Origin: Cryptomeria japonica
Taxonomy: Eukaryota > Streptophyta > Pinopsida > Cupressales > Cupressaceae
Assembly: GCF_030272615.1 (NCBI RefSeq)
Contig: NC_081415.1
Location: forward strand, 624,157,740-624,217,739
DNA: 60,000 bases
Direction: 5' to 3'
In this document: positions 22,302-35,199 of the stretch, one piece after another
Position numbering within the stretch: the stretch's first letter is position 1
Layout: each line of letters starts with the position of its first letter
Notes under the pieces: generated by a model
Database searches by the model: none
Seen by the model: the letters and a program-made list of their open reading frames with translations, nothing else
Told to the model about the DNA's origin: nothing
Program-made: the position numbers and the translations under genes

Positions 22302-23671
22302 TGTTTGCATTTGCATGAAGATTGGATTAATGATATGTTATGTTGTCATTGATGTCAATTAATCGGTAATGATATTGTTGATATCACTGTAATATTGTTA
22401 CTGTAACCGATAGGAAAAATTTGTGGAGTGAACTAATAACTGATGTAAACCTTATCTATTGATGTAACTAGTAAACTCTACCTATTGTTTTTGATAAACC
22501 CTAACCGATTAAGTTTGGTAAATTGGTTATATTGGTTTATGATCTAATGTTGAGCGATAATGATTATGACATGTATGATTATTATATGAAGAAAATTCCA
22601 AGAGATTTTGGTGAGTTGTTATAATGGATTTTGTCTAGGGAATGAGAAAATGTATTTCATCTAATGCAAAGTGCATGATGAGTTACTAAGTTCGATGAAG
22701 TGGTGAACAAGGAGCGATCAAGGTTTTCTTGATTGAAGTGAAAAGATTTCTATATAATCCAATGGTCATACTTTAACCGATTTGATTTGTAATATCTATG
22801 AGAATTAGGTTTTTGTTGTGTTACCGACCTGATTGATTTGTTTATAAGGTCGATGAAGTTGTTTAGTTTAATGAGTGGGCAAAGAGTGAGCAAAGATTAT
22901 TTGAGTGTGTGGTTGTCGAATCGAATGATGTATTTGTAGTTTGAGTAAATGTGGACAGGGGCATGAAATGGATCTGATCAAGCAAGTATAGTGTTATTCA
23001 GATAGATCAGCAAACTCTCGTTGTTTTCTAACAATTACAAAAGAATTGAAATCCCCTAAATGGGTAAGCTCTAACAAGCTTTGTTTATTCAAATCCACTA
23101 ACAAGGTGATCCATTAGCTTGGATTTTCAAATCCTATATCAAGGTTACTCCTTACAGGGTATTGCTTCTAACAAGTCATTTGTAGTCAATCCCTTAACAA
23201 GGTGATTCCTAGCAGGATCAGTTCTTAATAAGACTTTTTGTAAAGCTTTAACAAGGTAGGCTCCTAACTGGGCAAACTTTAGAAGAGTTCAGCTAGTTAT
23301 CTTGTGAGTCTCATCTCACCATGGTTTTTACCTATTTTGGTTTCCATCTCAAAAATATTTTTGTTAAGTGGTGAATTTTTTTGTGGTTATGTTTTCATGG
23401 TTGATTTACTTAACTACTTAACTATTTTGATAAGTCATGATAACCAGAAGTAATGAGAAATGAAGAAGTTGTTTAGTATTAATTTGTTGTACTAGTCAAC
23501 CAATTTATCCTATGAGTTTTTATCTTGATAGAGGTTTATTACATTATTATTCTAAGTTTACTTTGAGAGTGATTTTTGAGATTGGTGAAGTTTGCATTAG
23601 TTTTTCTATCTACTGATTAAACCCCCCCTCTCAATAGTTGACCAGATACTTATTCTTTCATCATACCATCA
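22302..23671 (+). repeat. Copia-2 3' LTR
   Basis: It begins TGTTTGCATTTGCATGAAG and ends CATACCATCA, followed by the TGTTC duplication. Substitutions relative to the 5' LTR are scattered, many of them C-to-T or G-to-A. Confidence 0.9.
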
Positions 23672-23676
23672 TGTTC

Positions 23677-25385
23677 CTTTGTTAGGACATATTCTTTGCT
23701 TGGAGCGGTACATATTTTATGTATAATCTCTCTTTAGAAGGAGTGCAATCATTCTCTTTGTATCCTTTCTTGGGGGGCACTGGTTCTATCTTTGATATCC
23801 TATCCTTTCTAAGGATCCACTTTTCCTAGGATGTGTTGTAATTTCTTATGATATGATGTCAATCCTTGTGTGAGTTGATTGTGAATTATTGGGTATAACC
23901 TTTTCCTCACTTGATGATGTATGTCTATTATAAACAAACCCCTCACTTGGGGTCAAAAGGGTGTTATCCTTTATCAAGAATCAATTTGCGTAGTAATCGG
24001 GGGAAGATATGAGTTATTTTTATCCTTCCTTTCTTTTGTTCAATGATGTTATTTTTGTTCAAAATATCCACTTGGATGTAGCTATAATATCACTTCCTCT
24101 TTCTTCTACTAAGGAATCCCTTTACACTTGTTGCAAGATAATCTCTTTTACAACTATCTTTTCCTTGCTTATAATATAGTCATGCCTCTTTATCATGGAT
24201 TGATGTACATTGTCACCTAAAGGATTTGTCCTTGGTGTTGAAGGTGTCTATCCTTGTTTCTAGCTTCCTTAAGACATAAGAATACCTATATGTAGACAGC
24301 TTAAGTGGGGCATCCATCATGCCCTCCCTGTACCCTTATTTTTTATTTTCTATGCCTTATATGAATTATTGCATGCTTGAAACTATACCTTTATAACTCT
24401 TAGACGAGATGATTTGTTTATAGAACTATACTTAGTCTATTTATATATCTTATATGGGGTATACATGATCAAAACTAGACATAACTCTTCTACGATATGT
24501 TTTTAAAACTAGACATATATTATTTTTGAAGTGCTGGCTTCATATAGGTTATTGCATGCTCGAAACCAAACCTAACTCTCAGATGAGATGCTTGACTCCT
24601 AAAACCATATGGTGAAAAATGTAGTAGGGTGAGTTGACTAGCAGAATGTAGCTTTCTAATTCATTTAACTCTTCCTTTTTCAATTTCTTTAAGGTATGTT
24701 GACTAGAATAACACAACTTGCTAGACCATTCAATCCTCATGCAACATTTTTTGGATGAGTGGAACTAACATAGTACAACTTGCTATAATATTCCAACTCT
24801 CCTTATCTACATGAATCACAAAACATAACACACCTTATTGTCTTGCGAGTATTCATATTCTTGTGGATCACCCAGCATAACACAATTTTCTATCTTGTGG
24901 ATTCCACGGTCTCTCTTGATTTTATTCTCATGGATCACCTAGCATAATGTATATTTCTAGCATGTGCCATCCATTTTCTCTTCTTTCTCCTTCCCATGAG
25001 CTCATATGTTTTCTATTTGTTGGTCGTTCAATGCATGCTCTTTCTCTTTTTATGTAACTATTTGTGTTCTTTTAATAGCATTCTGAGAATGATATTAGTG
25101 GCTGAGACATTTTACTATCAAGGTCTCTTCAACTAGCTGACTTTGAGCTTTTACTTTTAGTACTAACCCCTTTGTGTTTCACATCTTTTTTCTTTGTTTG
25201 GCCTTTTTCGTCTGTCTTGTTTTTGTGTGTCCATGCATGTGATTATATGAGTTAACATCGTAATGTTAGGGGCTTGGTTCCTCAAAATTAGTGATGTCTT
25301 ATCTCTTAGTGATCTTACTCCTAGTTGCCCCTCTCACATCTTTCTATTTTACTACAAGTATTTGCATAGTCTCATACTCTCATTC
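23677..25385. other. Old flank of Copia-2, no gene recognised
   Basis: This 1.7 kb resumes the DNA interrupted by Copia-2. I see no frame with family features. A loosely repeated passage (CTAGCATAATG / CCAGCATAACAC around 24720-24960) suggests degenerate short repeats. It ends at a probable polypurine tract, so it is likely the non-coding 3' part of the older Gypsy-like element. Confidence 0.4.
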
Positions 25386-25618
25386 AAGTGGGGGCTAAAT
25401 ATAGCATTGTAAATTGTAATTAGTACAATTCACACCTCATCTTTGTGCTCCTACTTTAGTATGTCCTATTGTCATTCTCCCTAGTCCCTTTTTGGACCCT
25501 TTTATTCCAAACTTGATGTCGGCTACTGATACCATTGAGTGGGCCCAATCCCATGGTAATGTCACCTATTTCTAAAGGCCTTTTAACCTAGTTTTGGGGG
25601 ACAAGGGTGTTGTGGAAT
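25386..25618 (+). repeat. Polypurine tract and left part of an older Gypsy-type LTR
   Basis: AAGTGGGGG at 25386-25394 looks like a polypurine tract and is followed by text of LTR type (GCATTGTAAATTGTAATTAG). The sequence is cut at 25618 by the coding-free LTR element and appears to resume at 41394, where a strong TATA box lies. The LTR start is probably near 25396, with TA instead of TG. I infer a split 3' LTR; its 5' partner is not visible in the window. Confidence 0.4.
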
Positions 25619-26103
25619 TGACACAGTCAAGGTAGGGAGATCCAATGAAGGACATCCCCACCTCACAGATCATAACACAAAACACCATGCAAGATGCCAA
25701 CATAACACAAAACATTATGCAAGATACCGACAACTGATAACAGATCACAAGATATAACTGGTAAGAAACCCTAACTAGTAGGAGCAACACACAATATAAT
25801 TAGTAACAAATAAATACATCATTACATCATTTAAAGAATTACATAAGGCTTCAATGACTACACATGTTGGACTGTAACCCAGGATTACAAAACAATCCAT
25901 CAACACAAATCTAAGATCCGCAGATCTTCTACTTGACAAATAACCCTCTGATAATAGTTTGCACTATTCTGAACTAATCTAGACTTCAGTCCCCTCAGAC
26001 CAGAATCTCTCTGGAAAATACATCTTTGCTCGGTCTCTACTTTCTTCAAACTCTATCCTTACAAAATAAATCTCTAAACATTCTATTTATTCCATCTGCA
26101 TGT
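25619..26103 (-). repeat. Coding-free element 3' LTR, distal piece
   Basis: It aligns with 40540 to about 41001, for example GATCCAATGAAGGACATCCC and AACACCATGCAAGAT in both. The piece ends at the Gypsy-2 insertion point next to CCATCTGCATGT, where the other LTR reads CCATCTGCAAGT. Confidence 0.85.
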
Positions 26104-27208
26104 TGTCATGCCCAAACTTTTGGGCAAAAACGCAACAACAATTTTTTTTTTTTAAACAAGACAAAAATACTAAATGTTTTTTAGTAAACAATGCAATAAA
26201 TAAGTTTGTTTATACTAAGGGTTGACTTATGTGTTAAAAGGATGGGCTCCTAAAGTTATTTTAACTAACACAACATTAAAGCATTTATATTTTTAATACT
26301 AAAATAATTTTACCTATGTCATCATCACAACTTTATTTATTAATTAAATAATTTTCCCCAAATATTCTTCAATTTTCTAATCAAGAGATAATATTCATTC
26401 CTAATAGTATTTAATTGCCTTTGAAATAATAAAAATAATGCTAACACATATTATATTGAATTCAAATTAACTAATTGAGAAATAGTAATAACATGTTTAA
26501 AACCGTCTATTAAAATTAGCTAAATCAATATAATAATAACCTATTCAATAGCCTCATTTAATTATCGAAATAAATTTTACAAACATTAAATATTAACTAT
26601 TTAATATTCGATATTAAACTACCTCCTTCATTTTTTTCATTATTCTATTTAAAATTCCCTTTAATAAACTCTTCTAATAAATTTACCCAAATATGAGAAT
26701 AATATTGGTATATAAATATTTAATTACAACTCCAACTAAAATCCCTAAAAAGGTCAACTAGCCTAAAAAATTAACTTAAATTAATGGGGCAATTCCCATT
26801 TCAAATTTAAAAAGAAATCTTTTCCCTCTCCTTTATTATTTTACTTCTTTTATCTCTATCTGTTATTCTAACCCTAACTAGGGTTTTATTTTAAAACCTA
26901 TTAACTCCCTCTTCTTTTATTTTTCTTCTTTCCATTTTGCCCTAACCCGAAATTGGATTAGGGTTTTATGGAGAAATCCTTAACAAGTTTTATTTTTTTT
27001 TTGTGTGTGTGTGGGTGAGCATGGTGGCAGAGGAGACCATGCCATGGTGGAGGAGGCAGAAAGGGCCGAAGTACGACAGAGGGCGGTGGTGGTGTGCGAT
27101 AGGGGGCAGAGGGGTTGCAGTTTAAGGAGAGGTCGAGGAGGTGGTGGCCACAGCACCACCGATGGGTCACCCCACTGCATGGGTCATGTCCCACACAAGG
27201 GGCATGGC

Positions 27209-27237
27209 CCACACAGTGGTTGTGGACCACTGTGTGG
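27209..27237. other. Perfect 11-bp stem-loop in the GC-rich island of the Gypsy-2 3' LTR
   Basis: CCACACAGTGG and its exact reverse complement CCACTGTGTGG are separated by seven bases. The corresponding place in the 5' LTR (about 36462-36491) keeps an imperfect version, CCACATAGTGG ... CCACTGTGAGG. Confidence 0.7.
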
Positions 27238-27324
27238 CTATAGCCTATGGGCACACAAACAAAAACACCGTCCTTCCAAAAAAAGAAATTTCACATGCAA
27301 ATTTTCTTATTATTATTTTAAAAG

Positions 27325-27480
27325 GATTAATATATATATATGATATATATATATATACATATATATACATATATATGTATATATCTATATACATATATGT
27401 ATATATATATATATTTATATATATATTTATATATATATAGGTGTATATATATATATAAATATATATATGTATATTGTCCA
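27325..27480. repeat. TA-rich microsatellite block
   Basis: Long runs of alternating T and A interrupted by CATATA and GTATATA. The frames rich in Ile and Tyr across it are artefacts of the repeat. A shorter counterpart lies near 36585-36640 in the other LTR. Confidence 0.85.
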
Positions 27481-27791
27481 AAGGGATATGAGTATTTCTG
27501 GGTATATTCAAATATATATATATTTTATATATATATATATACTCATGCACAAATATATTTATTCAAATTTAAATAATCTGATCTGTTTAACCAGAATATA
27601 AAATGTTACAAATATATTTGCATAGACTAAAATAATCTATCTTTTTAATTAGAATATTAAATGTATGTAAGATTTTCATTTAAATGTATATCAAATCTTT
27701 TTTTTTGACCTAGATGCAACACATATCTTATTTAATTTTCTTACAACAACATATTAGATTGATCCAGAATAATAGGTATTTAGATTATTTA

Positions 27792-27818
27792 ACACACACA
27801 CACACACACACACACAGA
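27792..27818. repeat. (AC)n microsatellite in the Gypsy-2 3' LTR
   Basis: About thirteen AC units followed by a TA run. At the equivalent position of the 5' LTR (37012-37037) there are about thirteen TG units instead. Confidence 0.85.
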
Positions 27819-29750
27819 TATATATATATATATAAGTGTATTTATATTCCTAAATCTGCACTTTTATTTTCGGTTACACTAGCTTAGAACAGGTATGACA
27901 AATACCAGAATGGATCTCTATTGTCTTTTCTACTTAAATAAAAATGCATAGTCTAAATAATCCCTCAAAAATGTGCATTTGCAGATTTAATAAATGTAAA
28001 GTTTGATAGGAAAGCAAATATGAACTTTCATTTCCAGACTCTAAAATTTAACAGAATAATTTATTTAATAGTTGCAGCTATATTCTTTCACATTTCTATT
28101 TGAACAATAAAGCAACAATATCATTTCTTTTTTATTTATTTATAACTGTATTTCTTAACACTTATTTTTGTAGAATGATAAAAATAAGAGAATGAAACAA
28201 CTTAAATATTTATATATTTTCTTTCCCATTTCCAACATACATACATTTTATTAAATAATAAAACACAACAGATTTCTTTCCATCTTTTTCAAACAATAAA
28301 CAAATACATAAAAGTAACTCGAATGCCTTTCTTTTCTCTTTATTTATTTGAATGAACAAATCAAGTAAAAATACATTTGTTTCTTCATTATTTCCTTTAC
28401 ACAAATAGGAAGATTACAAACTCAAGCCTCTTCATTTCTACCAAATGAGGGCTTGACAAAATACATTTCTTTTCTTGAAACTCAACATATTAAAAATAGA
28501 ACTTGCAAGTAGACTCCACTCCATTCTTCATCCCCAAGAAAAATTGCAATAACATTTGTAGGTTATGACCATGGAGGCTCACCTCCCAACCTAGGCTTAC
28601 ATGAAGCCACCCCCAAGCTAGGAGAACCAAGGCTAAATGAGATACAAACATGCAAACACAACACAAGAAACATTCACAACATTTGAACTCCCAACCCAAG
28701 GTTAAACAAAGTCACCAAGTGACTATTCCTTTGAGGGGTGAAGGTGGACCAAGCACCTAGAGAAAAATCTGCAATATGGAGAACACAATGCCTTTGTAAG
28801 GCTGCCAAAATAGAACCACCACAAGACACATAATTGTCCCAAAATACTCTTATGTCCCCCATGACATACAAGCCAAAAGTCTCCCCTTATGACCCCCATT
28901 TCATAAACATAAAAACAACAATGTAGCAAGGGTCCCATAACCCTTGTGTATCACTCTCTTCCAAGAAGAGAGTCTCTACACTCTTAGGTTGTCAAGGAAC
29001 CCTTCAGCCCCAAGGCTTCTCTACCCTCCCAAGGGTGAGTATTACCTTGAACCACCCAAAACCATATATCATGCAACATGCAAAAAAATATACAAGGAAA
29101 GATTCAAAACAATCTTCTCAAGCCTACAAACAGAACTACCATACAAAAGCACAAACAATCTTTTCACATAAATAATACAAGCATATGTAAGGAAGTATTT
29201 CAACCAACCTTAAAATCTACAAATGGAAATGAGGAGAAGTTGTAGGAGAGCTGCCCAATCCACTACTCTGTTTCCTTCTCAAGACTTAGAAAAATCCAAC
29301 ATCAAAAACTAAAAATAAACTTGAACAAAAATTCTGGCTCCAAAAAATGGAGAGTGGGTGATCAAAATTCTCCCTCTCAAACCATTCCCTAAGAAGACTC
29401 TCCTCACTCTTTCCAATCCTCTTGGAAAAAGAGAGATTTTCGTAGGTTGGTTTTCTCAATATCTTACAATCTATCTAAAAAAAGCAACCGAAAAAGGTAA
29501 AAGAGAAATGGGGAAGAGAAAATATCAATCAATTGGAAGGTTGTCTAACCTAGGTAAGATCCTTAAAAGTTGTAATTCGGCCATCTTGAAAAACTCAACT
29601 TTTGAGGTGACTAGACAGTCACCAAGGAGTGGACACATGGCTAAAATTGGCCTTTACCCATAGGTATAACATATGGACCTTTAAAAATACCCCTAACCTA
29701 ACCTTAGGAGTTAGTTTAACCCTCTAGGAACTCACTAAAATTTTACCTAC

Positions 29751-29771
29751 AGGTCAACCTTGAGTTGACCT
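29751..29771. promoter_or_regulatory. Palindrome of two inverted TTGACC (W-box-type) motifs, Gypsy-2 3' LTR
   Basis: AGGTCAAC and GTTGACCT face each other across CTTGA, an 8-bp perfect inverted repeat. TTGACC matches the core bound by plant WRKY factors. It lies about 750 bp inside the LTR on the minus strand, probably in U3. The 5' LTR keeps it at 39028-39046 with 7-bp arms. A regulatory role is inferred. Confidence 0.45.
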
Positions 29772-30514
29772 TTCTAATGGCTCCCTATCCAGGACTTTCT
29801 TGGGACCATACTTGGATATTTTGAAAATTATATTGGTAAAATAAATTCCCTCCATGGGACATGTCACTGCCAACTCACTTTAGAACACGTGTCGAGTGAC
29901 ACCACCAATTACACAATACTTAAATACAAATGGCAATGTCCCTTTTTTGGAATTAATAAATTTAGCAAATTCAATTTAAACACACATTCAAGCATAAACA
30001 TTTAAAAATAAAACACATTACACACGAGGTGTTGTCTTTCCAAATAGACAACCCTTGGCTTAACAAACACACATAGGTTTAGCTTGATTCTCCAAATAGT
30101 TTCCATGGTCACATGGATTGGTTTTCTTGCACATCTCACTTTGCACATTAGTAATCCCAATAATCACATATAATATTATCATATGAAAAGAATACAATTC
30201 AGAAATTTGCATACAATTGCAATTATAAAAATCAAGTTTCCAATTATCCAATAAAATCCACATAAAATAATCTACTCATTGGCATCATCATAATCATCGT
30301 GAAAGTTAGTCATGTATAAAGAATACATCCATAATTTCTAGTATCAAAATAAAGTACTTTAAATCAGAGATAAATGACATACACCATATCAATGTTACCC
30401 AATCATTGGATCATATAGAATCTATGTCCATAATGCATCAAATTAAAGTATCAATAATAGGTCTAAAACATGAGAAATAACTGCAATGCTATGATGGCAT
30501 GGGGTAGGGCCTCA

Positions 30515-33500
30515 CACCCTCCCCCTATAGGCATGAACTTCCTTTTGGAGTTCATAAAAAAGATGGGGGTACTATGATCTCATCCATGCTGCATCCTCGC
30601 ATGATGTCGTAACCTCGTCATAACAATCCCACTGGACCCTAACCTAGTCCAATTCTTGGCCTCGAAGAGCCAACATCCAGTGAGCCAAAATGTGAATGGA
30701 CTCCAAAGCCACCTACCCATCCAACTCCACCTTGAAGGCATCCCAATCTAGAATATGAGACTCATCACAAATATATTTCCTCAGAACTGATACATGAAAC
30801 ACATTGTGGATGTGTGACAGGATAGGTGGCAAAGCTAGACGACATGCAAATGGTCCTATCCTCTCAAGGATCTCAAATGGTCCTATTGAACTCTTATGGA
30901 GTCGCACTCTCAAGAAAACTCTATCCTCAACCATGAAGCTGCGATCTATCCTCTTCGTATCTACATATTTATTTTGTCTATCCTATGCCTCTCTATGGTC
31001 ATGTCTAATCAAATCCACCCACTACTCCATATTATGAACTATCTCAAGAGCAATAGCTACTCTATCCTCAATGTAGTCTGAACTCAAAGTTGTCCTGTAA
31101 GGTTTGTTGTATAAAACCTAAAAAGGTGGCATCCCAAAGGAAGTGTGATACCCATTATTATAGGCAAACTCTACCAAAGGAAGGTACTCTTCCCATCTAG
31201 TTTTATGATCCAAGATGTACATATGAAACATGTCTTCTAGCACCTGGTTTACCCTCTCTATCTGTCCATCTATTTCTGGATGATAGGCTGTGCTAAAGGT
31301 GAGTCTGGTACCCATTGCTTCCAGTAATGCCTTCCAAAAGGAAGAAGTGAAGAGGGAATCTCTATCTAAAATAATCTTGCATGGAATGCCATGAAGTCTA
31401 GCAATATCTCACAAGAATATCTATGCCACTGCTAGTGTTGTGAAGGTAGTCTGAACTAGTGAGAAGTTGGCCTCTTAGAAGACCAATGAAAAAATCCATG
31501 GATATAGTATCCCACTTCCACTCTGGTATGGCATGAGATTGGAGCAGCCCACCTAGATGGCGGTGCTCTGCCTTGACTCTCTAGAACTCAAGGCATCAGG
31601 CTACTAGTACAAAAATGAATTACCATATACCTAGCCAATGATATAACTGTCTCAAATCTACATGCATCTTCTTAACTCTGGGATGTGATGCATAAGGAGC
31701 TCTATGAGCCTCCATCACAATGAAATAACACAAACCTCCAGAAGAAGGTACATAGATGCACCCTTTATGGCATAGTAGTCCATCAGACTCTAATGAATAG
31801 TCTGCATACTTCCCTTCTAGGGTCTCCTAAGATCGCACTACCAGACATACCTCTAAATACCACTCATGCTTTGGTAGCTACTGTAATATACAATCTCTCA
31901 AATCTATGTCTATAGACATGGAGCATATCCCATGACGTCTCCTACTCAAGGCATCTGCAACTACATTTTCTTTCCCCTTGATGTAGTGAACATCAAAATC
32001 ATACTCACATAAGAACTCCTTCCATCTTCTTTGATGAGCATTAAGATTAGGATGAGTAAATATGTACTGCAAGCTTTGATGATCTGAATGAAGCTCAAAA
32101 TGATGACCCAAAAGAAAATGTCTCCACCTCACAAGTGTGTGCACAATTGGTGCAAGTTGAAGGTCATGAGTAGGGTAGTTAAGCTTATGAGTCTTAAGTT
32201 TCCTAGACTCATATGCTATAGCTCAACCCTCTTGCATAAGGACTACTCCTAAACCATCCAAGGAAGCATCTGTACATACCATGAAATCGGCTAAGGGATC
32301 TGGCACAACAAGAATAGGTGCACTAGTGAATGCCCTTTTAAGTTACTAAAAGGCCTTCTCACACTTTTCGGTCCACTCAAATTTCTTTCCGTTCCGCTGA
32401 AGAGATATAATAGGATGAGAAACCCTAGAGAACCCGTCAATGAAGTGTCTGTAGTACCCTACTAGACCCACAAAATTTATGACTTGTGTCACACTAGTTG
32501 GAGCTAGAAAATTCATAATAGCTCTGATCTTTGATGGGTCAACTGAAATCCCATCACCAGATATAACATGTCCTAGATATCTGACCTCTGATCTAAAGAA
32601 TGCACACTTTGACAAACTACCATACAACTGATTGTCTCTCAAGCACTGCAATACTTGCCTCAAGTGCTCCTCATGCTCCTTCTCATTCTGAGAATATATC
32701 AATATATCGCCGAGGAACATAAACACAAATTGGTCAAGGAAAGTGAAGAATACCCCATTCATGAGACTCATGAATACAACTAGAGCATTCATAAGACCAA
32801 ATAGAACCACGGTGAACTCATAGTGGCCATACCTAGTACAAAAACTGGTCTTGTGGATATCTCTCTCTACTATCCTCAACTGATGGTACCTTGACTTCAA
32901 ATCTATCTTATAAAATCCTTTAGCAGCCTGAAGCTGATCAAATAAGTCATCGATCCTGGGAAAAGGGTATCAGTTCTTGATGGTCACTTTGTACAACTAT
33001 TTGTAATCCATACATAACTGAAGGGATCTATCCTTCTTCCTTACGAAGATGATTGGTACGCCCTAAGGGGAGACACTAGGATGAATGTGACCTTTCTCTC
33101 AGAGTTCCTCAAGCTACATCTTGAGAACATTAAGCTCATTAGTGGTCATCCTATATGGTGCTCTTGAAACTAGCTTAGCTCCTGGTACAAGATCTATGTG
33201 AAATCAATCTCTTTACTAGGTGGCATACCAGGTAGCTTGGAAGCAAACATGTCTGCAAATTCCTTAAGGATAGGATGATCGTCTAGGGAAGGCTCCTTCT
33301 CATTCTCTTCCTCTATATCACTGATGGTGATGGCAAATAACTGGCATCCCTTCTGCATGCTCTGCTTAAGCTACATAGCAGAAATCATATGAAGTGATAT
33401 GAGTATCTGAATCCCTGAAATTACTATGGAGGTACAATGATCATCCACACACTCGATCTTTTTCTGACGACAATCCATCTTGTCTTTGTGGGCATATAGC

Positions 33501-35199
33501 CAATCCATTCCAAGAACAATGCCATAATATCCTAGAGGTATGACTCGAAGTCTACTAAGGTGGTTGTACTCCCAATCTGAAGCTAACAATCCCTAACCAC
33601 TGATTCAATGGACACTCTAGCTCTTGAAGCCAACTCTACTTCCCAACTAATACCTTTCCTAGATGCCACTAGCTTGCAACACTCTAGAAGCAATGGAGAT
33701 ATAAAAGAGTCTATACCTCTTAAATCAAATAAGATAGAAACACTTCTACCTCTGATCATACCTATAGCCTTTATGACTATGGCCTAATGTTCTTCTTGGC
33801 AGTTGTCAACAGATGTGAAGACTCTGTGGGACTTACCCATATCCCCAATTGTAGGCTCTGAACCTACCATCCACTGACTACCTGCTATCAAACCCTGTGG
33901 ACACTCTCTCGCCATGTGTCCCATGGCCCCACAAGTGAAACAAGCATCACGTGTCTGAAACTGAACACCCTGTGGCCTAGAGTATGTCTGTCCTCCCATC
34001 CTACTCAATCCACTGTAACCACCCCTGAAGGACTGTTGAGTCCATGCCAGAGGTGTGTATGGAACCTGTGGTCGCCGATCGCACCTAGGACCCTATGTTT
34101 GCCACTACTTGGGCTTAAATCCCTGTTGACCCTGTGGAGGCCTTTGCCTCTGATTCTGTTGTAGCTGCTGAGGAGGAGGGGGTTTGAAGGACCCTGATGA
34201 ATGTCTATGTTTACCCTTCCAGTCAGGTTTCTGAAACCTAAAAGACTGAGGTATAGGGTTTTGGTTCTGATGTTGATCCCGCATGTCTTGAGGTCTACTC
34301 TGAATCTCCTCTGATATCAAGGCCTTCTCCATAGCAACCCAAAGGCTTCCTAGAGCTGCCATCCTAATTGGTCCTACTATACTGACATTCAATCCTCTAA
34401 TAAACTAGTTGATGAGTAGCTTCTCATCCTTCAGGTAGTCAACATAGGGTAAGAGCTCAAAGAACTTGCTCTCATACTGGGACACTGAGAGACCCTTCTG
34501 TTGAAGGTCATGAAACTCATCAATCTTGTGCTACCTAAAGTGCTCTGATAGGTATCTGTCTTTGAATCTCTTTGTAAAGATGTTCCAAGTGATGATGTTT
34601 GCAACTATGTCATTCTTATACTCCTCTTGCCTCCACCATGTGGAAGTCGTCCCTCTCAAAAGGTGAATAGAAATATGTTCCTTCAAATTGCTCTCATAGG
34701 GATGCAATCCAAAGAACCTCTCTAGACTCAATAACCAAGCCTCAACCTCTACCCCATCAATAGATCCCACAAATGATGGTGGTTGAAGACATTAAATCTC
34801 TCTGATCTGATCCTCAAGATCATAGGGTTCTCTCTCTAAAATTATTGGTGCCACCACTATAGGTGTCTTAGGTAGATGGACCGACTAAGGCTCATGCTCA
34901 CATTGAGCCTCCATATGGTTAGGAGGTGGACTCCTACTCTGCTCCCTAGTTGCAGATCTATGACTCTCTAAAATCTGGTGCTTTGTGTGACGATCTACTG
35001 CTGGGAGTCTATCCTGAACTATTCCTATTCGGTTTTGAAGTGCAACCAAAATGTCTTGGTTAGGGTCATTCCGTTGTTTGGGGGGAGCTGCATGATTCCT
35101 TTCTAGAACTGACTCTTCCCGCACAAAGTCTTCGCATGCCATGCGAGTGCATCTAGGACCCCTACCGCACCTACAAGCTTGTCGCATAATTGGTGGCAT
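30515..35199 (-). pseudogene. Gypsy-2 gag-pol polyprotein, decayed
   Basis: Reading the minus strand, gag begins near 35199 and includes a retrotransposon-gag core (LRGTTSTWWRQEEY near 34660-34620), a Pro/Gln-rich linker (about 34250-34100) and an intact CCHC zinc knuckle CFTCGAMGHMARECP (about 33943-33898). A protease-like segment follows (about 33780-33370, with LGMDWLYAHKD). RT occupies about 33280-32340; its motif A ([12 protein letters not shown]) is present, but the catalytic motif reads FLGD at 32717-32706, with Gly in place of the first Asp. RNase H is near 32340-31870 (HYIKGKENVVADALSRR). Integrase extends to about 31120 (AYHPEIDGQIERVNQ near 31285). A degenerate chromodomain-like end (VRVQWDCYDEVTTSCED) lies at about 30640-30590. 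Stops and frameshifts are scattered through it. Confidence 0.85.
30517..30526 (-). other. Gypsy-2 polypurine tract
   Basis: The minus strand reads AGGGGGAGGG immediately before the 3' LTR start TGTGAGG. Confidence 0.8.

Larger units (their letters stand above)
16464..23671 (+). mobile_element. Copia-2: complete but decayed Ty1/copia LTR retrotransposon
   Basis: Two LTRs of 1368 and 1370 bp enclose gag, protease, integrase, reverse transcriptase and RNase H in the Copia order. The pentanucleotide TGTTC occurs directly before (16459-16463) and directly after (23672-23676) the element, a perfect 5-bp target-site duplication, so the boundaries are secure. The 5' LTR begins TATTGGCA where the 3' LTR has TGTTTGCA, so the canonical TG has decayed. 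The element interrupts older Gypsy-like DNA. Confidence 0.95.
26104..30516 (-). repeat. Gypsy-2 3' LTR (4.4 kb)
   Basis: The minus strand starts TGTGAGGCCCTACCCC and ends GGGCATGACA. Landmarks shared in order with the 5' LTR are a GC-rich island (27005-27250), TA microsatellites (27325-27470), a dinucleotide run (27792-27818) and the palindrome at 29751. Short frames in it are antisense or microsatellite translations, not genes. Confidence 0.9.

Noticed and set aside
27005-27343. Arg/Gly-rich ORF in the Gypsy-2 LTR as a possible extra gene
   Set aside because: The equivalent frame in the other LTR diverges and shifts, and the composition follows from the GC-rich island.
27141-27576. Ile/Tyr-rich ORFs on both strands
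   Set aside because: They are translations of TA microsatellites in the Gypsy-2 LTR and have no counterpart of similar frame in the other LTR.
28490-28938. Cys/Trp-rich ORFs on the minus strand, also seen at 37763-38150
   Set aside because: They occur in both LTRs because the LTRs are homologous; frames shift and stop differently and no protein family fits.
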